Assembly (NCBI RefSeq): GCF_019209835.1
Contig: NZ_JAHUTS010000021.1
Location: forward strand, 10,965 to 74,964
Length of the DNA stretch: 64,000 bases
Direction of reading: 5' to 3'
Origin: Enterovibrio paralichthyis
GTDB lineage: Bacteria > Pseudomonadota > Gammaproteobacteria > Enterobacterales > Vibrionaceae
This document shows positions 1-6,972 of the stretch, one piece after another. The notes under the pieces were generated by a model. That model did not search any database and had not been told where the DNA came from. It saw only the letters and a program-made list of their open reading frames with translations. How positions within the stretch are numbered: the first letter of the stretch is position 1; each line of letters opens with the position of its first letter. The position numbers were made by a program, and so were the translations under genes.

Positions 1-2054
1 ATCAGAAGCTTACGCGCCACATCCATGCCGGAGAGATCGTCACGGGGATCTGGCTCGGTAAAGCCGTTGTTTCTCGCGACGGTGGTCGCTTCACTGAAGC
101 TTTGTCCTTCGTCCAGCTTACCGAAAATATGGGACAGGGAGCCGGACAGGATACCGGTAAATTTTTCCAATTCATCACCGGCTGCAATCAGGTTTTGCAG
201 GTTCTCGATGACCGGCAGACCGGCGCCCACAGTGGTGTCATACATAAACTTACGACGGGTAGCTCGTGCTGCTTTACGCAATTGCTGGTAATACGCCATG
301 CCCGCAGTGTTGGCTTTCTTGTTCGGCGTGATCACGTGGAAGCCAGCGGACAAGAAATCAGCATATTGATCTGCGATAGCCTGATCAGAGGTACAATCGA
401 TAAAGACCGGGTTGATGATGTGGTTTTGCTGCACCAAACGCACCATGCGCGGCAGACTAAATGGCTCGTTGATCGTTGCCAGTTCATCACGCCAACCGCT
501 CAGATCGATACCCTTACTGTTAAGTAGCATGCCTTTGCTGTTAGCAAGGCCACATACGCGGATAACAATGCCCTGATCCGCCAGTTTACTCTGCTGACGT
601 TTGACCTGCTCGACCAGTTCACCGCCTACACCACCGACACCGACAATGAAGACATCCAGATAGTGGTTGGAGTTAAACAGGTTCTCGTGACAGGCCTTCA
701 CCGCTTCAGAAACGCAATTATCTGGGATAACGGCGGAGATTGAACGCTCTGAAGAGCCCTGCGCAATCGCCACGATGTTGACGTTCATTTCTGCCAACGA
801 GGTAAAGAACTGGGACGCAACCCCTTTAGCGGTGCGCATGGCATCACCGACAAGGGATACGATGGCGACGTTATCAATAAACTCAACCGGCTCCAGCAGA
901 CCATCTTTCAGTTCCAGCTCAAAGTTTTCCTGCAGGGCACGCTGCGCAAGCGGCTTGTCTTCCGCTTCAATACAGAAGCTGATGCTGTATTCAGAAGATG
1001 ACTGGGTGATCAGCACAACCGATACGCCGGCAGCCGACATTGCGCCAAACACACGGGCAGCCATGCCAACCATACCTTTCATGCCAGGACCAGAGACATT
1101 CACCATGCTCAGTTTTTCCAGCGTGGTAATGCCTTTCACTGCCAGGTTGTCTTCACCGCTGTCGATACCAATCAGGGTACCTGCACCCTGCGGGTTGGCG
1201 GTGTTTTTGATAAGACACGGAATGTGGAAACGTGCAATAGGAAGAATGGTTTTCGGGTGCAGCACTTTGGCACCGAAATAGGAAAGCTCCATGGCCTCCT
1301 GATAACTCAAGGATTTGAGCAGCTTGGCATCCGGCACCAGACGCGGGTCGCAGCTGTAAACACCATCAACATCGGTCCAGATCTCACAGCACTCTGCGCG
1401 GACACATGCCGCCAGCACGGCAGCTGAATAGTCCGAGCCATTGCGGCCCAATGTCACCAGCTCGCCTTTTTCATTGGAAGCAGTAAAGCCCGGCATCAAA
1501 CCGATATGCTTTTCAGGGATGGGTTCTTTTTTGAATCGCTCAGAGGAAACTTCGATATCAACGATACCTTCAAGGTAATCGCCTTTTGATTGCAGGTATT
1601 TAACCGGATCAATTTCAAACGTGTTGTAGCCACGTGCTTTAAGCAACGCGGACATGGTCGCAATGGAAATGCGCTCTCCTTTGCTGATGATACGGGCATA
1701 GATGTTGTCCGGACACAGCCCCAGCAGCGCGATACCGTGGATATACTGGTTGAGCTGATTCACAGAGCGATCGAGTTTTTCCTGCAAACCCGCTTTGTCC
1801 AACCCCGGATCCATTTCCGCCAGGCCGTCAAACAGAGCATTGAAAATTTTGCGGATTTCAGCCACCTGAAGCTCCGCTTCACCGTGTTTGATAGTGTTAT
1901 CGATCACATCGACCAAAAGGTTGGTGATCTTAGCCGGGGCGGACAGAACCGCCGATACCTCACTTTGGCATGTGTTACTGGTGATGATCTCGGCGGCGCG
2001 GCTAAATCTTTCCGCATTCGCCAGCGAGGTACCACCAAACTTTAATACTCGCAT
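1..2054 (-). CDS. thrA: Bifunctional aspartokinase I / homoserine dehydrogenase I (partial)
   Basis: First 684 codons of an enzyme normally about 820 residues long; the C-terminus lies beyond the left edge. The N-terminal aspartate kinase starts with MRVLKFGGTSLA, the nucleotide-binding opening of the family. ACT-type regulatory segments follow, and then the NAD(P)-binding start of homoserine dehydrogenase (VFIVGVGGVGGELVEQ). It catalyses the first and third steps from aspartate to threonine in the cytoplasm. The ATG at 2054 follows a strong GGAGGAAAGG ribosome site and is the family start. It sits 107 bp downstream of a threonine/isoleucine-rich leader and attenuator, so expression should respond to charged tRNA-Thr and tRNA-Ile. 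thrB and thrC are expected just outside the window. Confidence 0.97.
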   Translation of the reverse strand, partial: MRVLKFGGTSLANAERFSRAAEIITSNTCQSEVSAVLSAPAKITNLLVDVIDNTIKHGEAELQVAEIRKIFNALFDGLAEMDPGLDKAGLQEKLDRSVNQLNQYIHGIALLGLCPDNIYARIISKGERISIATMSALLKARGYNTFEIDPVKYLQSKGDYLEGIVDIEVSSERFKKEPIPEKHIGLMPGFTASNEKGELVTLGRNGSDYSAAVLAACVRAECCEIWTDVDGVYSCDPRLVPDAKLLKSLSYQEAMELSYFGAKVLHPKTILPIARFHIPCLIKNTANPQGAGTLIGIDSGEDNLAVKGITTLEKLSMVNVSGPGMKGMVGMAARVFGAMSAAGVSVVLITQSSSEYSISFCIEAEDKPLAQRALQENFELELKDGLLEPVEFIDNVAIVSLVGDAMRTAKGVASQFFTSLAEMNVNIVAIAQGSSERSISAVIPDNCVSEAVKACHENLFNSNHYLDVFIVGVGGVGGELVEQVKRQQSKLADQGIVIRVCGLANSKGMLLNSKGIDLSGWRDELATINEPFSLPRMVRLVQQNHIINPVFIDCTSDQAIADQYADFLSAGFHVITPNKKANTAGMAYYQQLRKAARATRRKFMYDTTVGAGLPVIENLQNLIAAGDELEKFTGILSGSLSHIFGKLDEGQSFSEATTVARNNGFTEPDPRDDLSGMDVARKLL

Positions 2055-2104
2055 CCTTTCCTCCAACTTCTTCCTGAACTCGCTGATTCAATAATAAACA
2101 GGTT

Positions 2105-2144
2105 AAAAAAAAGCCCGTACCAGATTTGGGTACGGGCTTTTTTT
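2105..2144 (-). terminator. thr operon attenuator terminator
   Basis: An 11-bp perfect stem (2111-2121 pairing with 2129-2139, core GCCCGTACC/GGTACGGGC) with a T-run on the minus strand. It lies between the leader peptide and thrA, the position of the classical thr attenuator. A T-run also follows on the plus strand, so it might act in both directions. Confidence 0.92.
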
Positions 2145-2160
2145 GAGAATTCTGTGCATA

Positions 2161-2232
2161 TCAGCCCGCACCCGCACCAACGGTGATGGTAATAATGGTG
2201 ATAATGGTTGTGGTGCCGACTGAATGAAGCAT
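2161..2232 (-). CDS. thrL: thr operon leader peptide
   Basis: A 23-codon ORF on the minus strand reading MLHSVGTTTIITIITITVGAGAG across its length, too short for usual ORF cut-offs. It has six Thr and five Ile codons concentrated in the middle, followed directly by the attenuator hairpin and then thrA. A ribosome site (AAGGAAGG) precedes the ATG by about 9 nt. By analogy with the enterobacterial thr operon, ribosome stalling at the Thr/Ile codons when these charged tRNAs are scarce favours read-through into thrABC. The peptide itself has no expected function. Confidence 0.93.
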   Translation of the reverse strand: MLHSVGTTTIITIITITVGAGAG

Positions 2233-2265
2233 GGCTTTTGAACCTTCCTTGCTACGTTTTTATAA

Positions 2266-2294
2266 CCTTTACCGAATGAAGGCATTAAGGTCAA
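2266..2294 (-). promoter_or_regulatory. Candidate sigma70 promoter of the thr operon
   Basis: TTGACC on the minus strand (2294-2289), then 17 bp and TAAAGG (2271-2266), about 34 nt upstream of the thrL start codon. The -35 is good and the -10 is weak; TTATAA lies slightly further on (2265-2260). Position fits, but the exact -10 is uncertain. Confidence 0.4.
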
Positions 2295-2465
2295 CAAAAA
2301 TTTAAGTTATCTCTCAAAAAAACGCCCCGATTCGCAACTCTAAATTATCAAATTTAAAAGATGAGAAACCCCGCTATTTACCCGCTTGGTTCTTGCACAG
2401 ATCGTCCCTGCCATACATAGTTAGTTGAATTGAACACAAATTAAGCAACGGCGAAGGAGGGAACC

Positions 2466-4181
2466 ATGGCAGTTGCGATGGAGGAGTTGGTCGCGCAAAC
2501 CATATTGCAGGGTGCAGACGCCATGTACGGGCGTTTTTTGGATGTCACCGCTGGGGCGCAGGAACGGTTTGAAGACAGGGACTGGAAAAGCGTACAAAAG
2601 GCGCTCAAAACCCGCATCAATTTTTACGACCACCATGTTGGCCTCGTCAGCCAGCAGTTGAAAACCATGCTGAATCGGCAGCATGCCACACGATCTTTCT
2701 TGATGGCAGTTAAGGCAGAATACAGCCGCCTGCTGGACGGCTACCCCCGGTATGATATCGCCGAGAGTTTCTTTAACTCTGTCTATTGCCGGATGTTCGA
2801 CCACCGCAATATCCGCCGTGAAAAACTGTTCGTGAACAGCTCTCAGGGAGGCCGGATCCCTAAATACCCGACCCCACTGTTGAAACGCTATTCATCCAAA
2901 ACCAATCTTATCCAAACGATCGAGCGGATCCTGGATGACACCCCTTTTACGTTGAACTGGGTCAACAAAGCCCGGGACGTTCACCGGATTGTAGAGGCTT
3001 TGCAACGCCAGCTTGGGCCCCAGCTGACCGACGAAGTGACCATTGATATGGTGCGCGAACCCTTCTTCCGGAATAAAGCAGCGTACCTGATTGGCCGTCT
3101 GGACATGGCAAACCAAATCCGCCCTCTGGTACTTCCGGTACTGGTGAACTCCAATAATGAACTCTATGTAGATGCCTGTATCTCTGACTCTGATGAGCTA
3201 AGTGTTATCTTCGGTTTTGCCCGCTCTTACTTCATGGTGTATGCCCCTGCACCGGCAGCCATGGTGGATTTCTTAAGCCAGCTTATGCCCCACAAAACCC
3301 CGGCACAGCTCTACACCGCCATTGGGTGTCAAAAACATGGCAAAACAGAGCTCTACCGCGAATTTCTCCACCACCTTGAATCTTCGGACGACAAATTCAT
3401 TATCGCCCCGGGTATCAAGGGCATGGTGATGTCGGTGTTTACCCTGCCTTCCTATGGGTTTGTCTTCAAAATCATTAAAGACAGGTTTGCCCCGCAAAAA
3501 GACATTACCCACGCCGTGGTTAAAGAAAAATACCGTCTGGTTAAGGAGCACGACCGGGTCGGCCGTATGGCTGATACCCTGGACTACCGCAACTTTATTT
3601 TCCCGCGCAGCCGTTTCAGCCAGGAGTTGATCGATGAATTGCTGGAAGTGGCTCCGTCCAATATTAAACTCACGGCCCGGGAAGTGCATATCCGCCACCT
3701 GTATATGGAACGGCGAATGATCCCGCTCAATATCTACCTTGAGCAGGCCGATGACGACGAGTTACGCCATGTAGTCCAAGAATACGGGGATGCCATCAAA
3801 CAACTGGCTGCTGCCAATATCTTTGCCGGTGACATGTTGTTTAAGAACTTCGGGGTTTCCCGCCACAGCCGCGTCATTTTTTACGACTACGACGAAATTT
3901 CCTATCTCACGGAGGTCAACTTCCGGCACATTCCACCTCCACGGTTCCCTGAAGATGAAATGGCGGCAGAGCCCTGGTACAGCGTGGGAGAATTTGACGT
4001 CTTCCCGGAAGAGTTCCGCACCTTCTTACTGATCAACCCGAAAATACGGGCGCTGTTTGAAGAGCTACACTCGGATCTGTTCGATGCAGATTACTGGAAG
4101 GGTCTGCAAGGCAACATTGAACAGGGGCAATTTAATGACGTATTCCCCTACAGTGAGGAGTACCGCTTCACGAAACACTAG
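2466..4181 (+). CDS. aceK: Isocitrate dehydrogenase kinase/phosphatase
   Basis: 571 residues, the usual AceK length. AceK phosphorylates isocitrate dehydrogenase, inactivating it to divert isocitrate into the glyoxylate shunt, and also removes the phosphate. The sequence carries the conserved nucleotide-binding region APGIKGMVMSVFTLPSYGFV followed by FKIIKDRF (the catalytic-lysine strand), and DMLFKNFGVSRHSRVIFYDY near the C-terminus, as in kinase-fold catalytic loops. The ATG at 2466 has an excellent GAAGGAGGG site six bases upstream. In enterobacteria aceK is the last gene of aceBAK; here it stands alone between the thr operon and a small outer membrane protein gene, so it must have its own promoter. 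Confidence 0.96.
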   Translation: MAVAMEELVAQTILQGADAMYGRFLDVTAGAQERFEDRDWKSVQKALKTRINFYDHHVGLVSQQLKTMLNRQHATRSFLMAVKAEYSRLLDGYPRYDIAESFFNSVYCRMFDHRNIRREKLFVNSSQGGRIPKYPTPLLKRYSSKTNLIQTIERILDDTPFTLNWVNKARDVHRIVEALQRQLGPQLTDEVTIDMVREPFFRNKAAYLIGRLDMANQIRPLVLPVLVNSNNELYVDACISDSDELSVIFGFARSYFMVYAPAPAAMVDFLSQLMPHKTPAQLYTAIGCQKHGKTELYREFLHHLESSDDKFIIAPGIKGMVMSVFTLPSYGFVFKIIKDRFAPQKDITHAVVKEKYRLVKEHDRVGRMADTLDYRNFIFPRSRFSQELIDELLEVAPSNIKLTAREVHIRHLYMERRMIPLNIYLEQADDDELRHVVQEYGDAIKQLAAANIFAGDMLFKNFGVSRHSRVIFYDYDEISYLTEVNFRHIPPPRFPEDEMAAEPWYSVGEFDVFPEEFRTFLLINPKIRALFEELHSDLFDADYWKGLQGNIEQGQFNDVFPYSEEYRFTKH

Positions 4182-4256
4182 AAATGTGATCACTGTTTGC
4201 CAGTGCCAAAAATGTGTCGCCATTACAGGCACATTGCTTGCTTAAATAACAATCAG

Positions 4257-4340
4257 CCCTCCCCGCACGGCCATGTTTTTCCTGCGTCAGGGGAGGGAAA
4301 TGCGATAACGCAGATCTTTTTACACTGTCGTTATCAAAAG
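4257..4340 (+). repeat. Two inverted repeats downstream of aceK
   Basis: First, CCCTCCCC (4257-4264) pairs perfectly with GGGGAGGG (4290-4297). Second, GATAACG pairs with CGTTATC (about 4304-4337). Neither is followed by a proper T-run on the plus strand, so they are not obvious intrinsic terminators. They could protect the aceK 3' end or be part of the leader region of the next gene. Confidence 0.5.
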
Positions 4341-4356
4341 CTAAACAGGTGAGCTA

Positions 4357-4372
4357 GACTGAAAATTCAGTC
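4357..4372. promoter_or_regulatory. Operator-like inverted repeat before the small OMP gene
   Basis: GACTGAA and TTCAGTC form a 7-bp perfect inverted repeat with a two-base centre, 30 bp before the start codon at 4402. A weak promoter-like pair (TTATCA at 4331, TAGACT at 4355) overlaps it. A regulator-binding site is a reasonable but unproven reading. Confidence 0.35.
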
Positions 4373-4401
4373 GAATAAAAACGAATCAGGGAAGGTGGCA
4401 A

Positions 4402-4875
4402 ATGACAAAAATACTCCTCGCCGTCACCCTGCAATCAGTGGCTTTTTTGGCATTCGCGCAGGGTTCGTTACCGCTGTCAGAATATCTCGAAGAAAACCAA
4501 AAACCTTGGTTTTCCAGCTCTATCTCGACCGGCAACCAGAGTTTTGACAGCTGGACGGTCAGCTCAGGTTTTCACTACCCGCTGCTGGAAAATATCAACG
4601 TTTATCTTGCTACCGAGATGACATCTGAAACCGATTACAGTGCCAGTTCAAAAGGGTTGTTGAGCGGTATCCAGTACAACTTCAATAACAAACTCAGTGT
4701 TGGAAGTAGCGTGCAGGCTGAGAGGGTCAATGAAGAAACCATCGGTGTGGTTGGAATGAGTAGCCAGTTGCGCCTGACCGACAAGTTAAATCTTGAAGCC
4801 AAATTTGACTACAACCTGAACCAGGAGCCTGCCGCGTCCGCCAATTATCAACTGGGTGTTGGTTACCGGTTCTAG
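4402..4875 (+). CDS. Small outer-membrane beta-barrel protein, unknown function
   Basis: 157 residues with an N-terminal signal peptide (about 1-20, ending AFAQ-G). The mature part is a series of alternating polar/hydrophobic strands separated by short turns (for example FSSSISTG, SWTVSSGFHYPL, LSGIQYNF, ANYQLGVGYRF) and ends in Phe, the typical outer-membrane C-terminal signature recognised by BamA. The length suits an eight-stranded barrel. I do not recognise a specific family and see no catalytic motif. The ribosome site is GGGAAGGTGG upstream of the ATG. The gene ends at a bidirectional terminator and is convergent with the RraA-family gene. Export and barrel fold are well supported; function is unknown. 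Confidence 0.85.
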   Translation: MTKILLAVTLQSVAFLAFAQGSLPLSEYLEENQKPWFSSSISTGNQSFDSWTVSSGFHYPLLENINVYLATEMTSETDYSASSKGLLSGIQYNFNNKLSVGSSVQAERVNEETIGVVGMSSQLRLTDKLNLEAKFDYNLNQEPAASANYQLGVGYRF

Positions 4876-4892
4876 GTTTAAATTGCGAACAC

Positions 4893-4924
4893 AAAAAAAC
4901 CGCCTATTGAAATGGCGGTTTTTT
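4893..4924. terminator. Bidirectional terminator between the OMP gene and rraA-like gene
   Basis: AACCGCC and GGCGGTT form a stem around a short loop, with A-tract before and T-tract after, so it serves both convergent genes. Confidence 0.88.
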
Positions 4925-4935
4925 AGTTCCAAGAT

Positions 4936-5439
4936 TCAACCTTTCATCGGCTCTTCGCCAAATTCAATCGGGTGTTGGCTTATCATGACGCCATTGAGAT
5001 CGGCGAAAAGGTAATCCCCCGGAGAAACGGGCACATCATGGATGCGCAGCGGAACATCTTCGTCACCGGCGCCTCGTTTTTCCGTTTTTATCGGACAAAC
5101 GCCCAACGCTTTTACCCCGAGTTCCATTTCGCTGAGCGCGCCGGCATCGCGTATAGCGCCGAAAACCACCACACCTTCCCAGCCATTTTCAACCGCTCTG
5201 GCTGCCAGTAAATCCCCCAGCAATGCCTTGTTCAGGCTGGCGTGACCATCCACCACCAATACGCGCCCTGCACCGGGTCTTCCCAGAATGTCACGCACTT
5301 TGGAGTTGTCTTCAAAACAACGCAGTGTTTCAACCCGGCCGGAGAACACTTTCCTGCCGCCAAAATCGCGCCATTGCACCGGGATCCAATGAACGGCATC
5401 GCCATGGGCATCGCTGATATCTGGCAATAAATCTTCCAT
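4936..5439 (-). CDS. RraA-family protein (RNase E regulator / aldolase-like)
   Basis: 167 residues of the RraA/MenG fold. The region DFGGRKVFSGRVETLRCFED matches the N-terminal part of RraA, and VLVVDGHASLNKALLGDLLA followed by VVVFGAIRDAGAL matches the ligand pocket. The Gly...Arg-Asp pair found in the metal-dependent 4-hydroxy-4-methyl-2-oxoglutarate aldolases is kept here (GAIRD), whereas E. coli RraA reads GAVRQ. RraA binds RNase E and slows RNA turnover; aldolase relatives cleave oxaloacetate-like substrates. Vibrios carry more than one RraA-type gene, and this one lies beside arcA as I recall in V. cholerae. Either role is possible; the name should stay at family level. The ATG at 5439 has an AAAGGAGAG site. 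Confidence 0.88.
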   Translation of the reverse strand: MEDLLPDISDAHGDAVHWIPVQWRDFGGRKVFSGRVETLRCFEDNSKVRDILGRPGAGRVLVVDGHASLNKALLGDLLAARAVENGWEGVVVFGAIRDAGALSEMELGVKALGVCPIKTEKRGAGDEDVPLRIHDVPVSPGDYLFADLNGVMISQHPIEFGEEPMKG

Positions 5440-5860
5440 GCTTCTCTCCTTTGTACATTCACTGAATAACTTCTCCGTGGTTTAAACGTAGCAAGGTTCA
5501 TGTGAAGAAGTCGGCTCCAGATGACTAAAGCGAGAAATGCGCACTGATTATCGGCTTCCCTTGCGCAAATTTAACGTGCAACAAAACACCCTGAGAGATG
5601 AAATCAGGCTAAGCTAACTATCGGATTTTTCGAAAAAAGGCTCTGAGTGCTAATCCGCATTTTCTGCTTTTTTTGCCATGATTTTGGGGCATAACTCAAC
5701 CATATGTAGTTGACCGATATGCGACAACATGCTCTGATAATCGCGCCGTTACACAATATTCACACTTGTGGTAAAAGTACGAAAAATTCCGAACGATTTT
5801 GTCATCTTTACGCTGGTTTTTCGGCCCGAATTCCACCAATTGCGACCACTGGAAGCGAGA

Positions 5861-5874
5861 TTGACGTATATCAA
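5861..5874. promoter_or_regulatory. FNR-like binding site upstream of arcA
   Basis: TTGAC-GTAT-ATCAA matches the FNR consensus TTGAT-N4-ATCAA at nine of ten conserved positions. A -10-like TTATTA at 5901-5906 puts the site about 42-45 bp upstream of a potential start point, suitable for activation. E. coli arcA is known to be FNR-activated. Confidence 0.6.
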
Positions 5875-5914
5875 TAAAGATTAAAAAAAGTTGCGTTGAT
5901 TTATTACCAAATAT

Positions 5915-5931
5915 TGTTAGCACGCTGTTAA
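5915..5931 (+). promoter_or_regulatory. ArcA-box-like direct repeat upstream of arcA
   Basis: TGTTAG (5915-5920) and TGTTAA (5926-5931) are direct repeats with 11 bp start-to-start, the spacing and core of ArcA-P boxes. It lies just downstream of the FNR-like promoter, so it could serve autoregulation. Confidence 0.45.
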
Positions 5932-6057
5932 ATGAATACAATCAGCGCTATCCAAAGGATTTGCTGGCCAAAATGATTTGTCTAGTAGCATGCAGCGCGA
6001 TTAAACGCATCTGCAATCACCTTCTCTAAGGATGGCGTTTGTATCAGGAAGGTATGC

Positions 6058-6090
6058 TTGAGTTAGCACGCAAAGCACTTTAGGTATACT
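6058..6090 (+). promoter_or_regulatory. Candidate second arcA promoter
   Basis: A good -10 (TATACT, 6085-6090) lies about 110 bp before the arcA start. TTGAGT at 6058 is 21 bp away, too far for an ideal -35; a weaker -35 may overlap 6062-6067. Tentative. Confidence 0.35.
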
Positions 6091-6145
6091 TTTCCTGTTT
6101 GTAAATTTTCTTCACAGTGTCCCGGACGCTGTGGTTGATTGAGGG

Positions 6146-6161
6146 TAAGCACGCGTGCTTA
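6146..6161. repeat. 16-bp perfect palindrome in the arcA leader
   Basis: TAAGCACG is directly followed by its reverse complement CGTGCTTA, flanked by GAGG and CCTC, 40 bp before the arcA ATG. It could be a dimeric protein-binding site or a hairpin in the mRNA leader. Confidence 0.6.
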
Positions 6162-6201
6162 TGCCTCAGTACCAGATTCCTTAAGAAATTAGGTAACGCC
6201 A

Positions 6202-6921
6202 ATGCAAACCCCTCACATTCTGATTGTTGAAGACGAACACGTAACACGTAATACGCTAAAAAGTATTTTTGAAGCGGAAGGTTATACCGTTCTGGAAGCT
6301 AACGACGGCGAAGAGATGCACCAAGTGCTGTCAAACAATCAGGTAAACCTGGTTATCATGGATATCAACTTGCCTGGTAAAAATGGCCTGCTGCTGGCGC
6401 GTGAACTGCGTGAGCAAGGCGACATGGCGCTGATGTTCCTGACCGGCCGCGATAACGAAGTAGACAAGATCCTGGGTCTGGAAATCGGTGCGGATGACTA
6501 CATCACCAAGCCATTCAACCCACGTGAACTGACCATCCGTGCCCGCAACCTGCTGACCCGTGCGATGAACCAAGGTGCAACGCCTGAAGACAAGCGTTCT
6601 GTTGACCGCTACGTGTTCAACGGTTGGACGCTGGACATCAACAGCCGTTCACTGATCAGCCCGAACAACGAGCAGTTCAAACTGCCACGCTCTGAGTTCC
6701 GTGCACTGCTGCACTTCTGTGAAAACCCAGGCAAGATCCAGACCCGTGCTGATCTGCTGAAGAAGATGACTGGCCGCGAACTGAAGCCGCACGACCGTAC
6801 TGTAGACGTGACTATCCGCCGCATTCGTAAACACTTCGAATCATTCGGTGACACGCCAGAAATCATCGCAACTATCCACGGTGAAGGTTACCGCTTCTGT
6901 GGTGAACTGGAAGACTTCTAA
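6202..6921 (+). CDS. arcA: Aerobic respiration control response regulator ArcA
   Basis: 239 residues, near the usual ArcA length. The receiver domain (1-120) has acidic pocket residues E10/D11, the phosphoacceptor D54 in VIMDINLPGKNG and the KPFNP lysine motif. The C-terminal OmpR-type winged helix ends with TVDVTIRRIRKHFES and ATIHGEGYRFCGEL. Phosphorylated by ArcB under oxygen limitation, it represses the TCA cycle and aerobic respiration genes and activates fermentative ones. Its partner kinase arcB is the convergent next gene, as in vibrios but unlike E. coli where the two are unlinked. Upstream FNR- and ArcA-like sites suggest anaerobic control and autoregulation. Confidence 0.98.
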   Translation: MQTPHILIVEDEHVTRNTLKSIFEAEGYTVLEANDGEEMHQVLSNNQVNLVIMDINLPGKNGLLLARELREQGDMALMFLTGRDNEVDKILGLEIGADDYITKPFNPRELTIRARNLLTRAMNQGATPEDKRSVDRYVFNGWTLDINSRSLISPNNEQFKLPRSEFRALLHFCENPGKIQTRADLLKKMTGRELKPHDRTVDVTIRRIRKHFESFGDTPEIIATIHGEGYRFCGELEDF

Positions 6922-6942
6922 GTCTGACAAGATTCAATGATT

Positions 6943-6970
6943 AAGGCCTGCAACTGCAGGCCTTTTCTTT
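6943..6970. terminator. Terminator between arcA and arcB
   Basis: AAGGCCTGCA pairs with TGCAGGCCTT, followed by TTCTTT on the plus strand, 21 bp after the arcA stop. It may also serve the convergent arcB, whose minus-strand tail is poorer in T. Confidence 0.85.
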
Positions 6971-6972
6971 GG

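Larger units (their letters stand above)
5440..6201 (+). other. Long intergenic region upstream of arcA
   Basis: 762 bp without a credible gene. It holds the divergent rraA-like promoter region and the arcA control region: an FNR-like site, an ArcA-box-like direct repeat, a second promoter-like element nearer the gene and a palindrome in the leader (listed separately). Open frames here lack ribosome sites and have no protein-like composition. Confidence 0.6.

Noticed and set aside
5696..5941. 81-codon minus-strand frame in the arcA upstream region
   Set aside because: No ribosome site and low-complexity composition; it covers the FNR- and ArcA-like sites.
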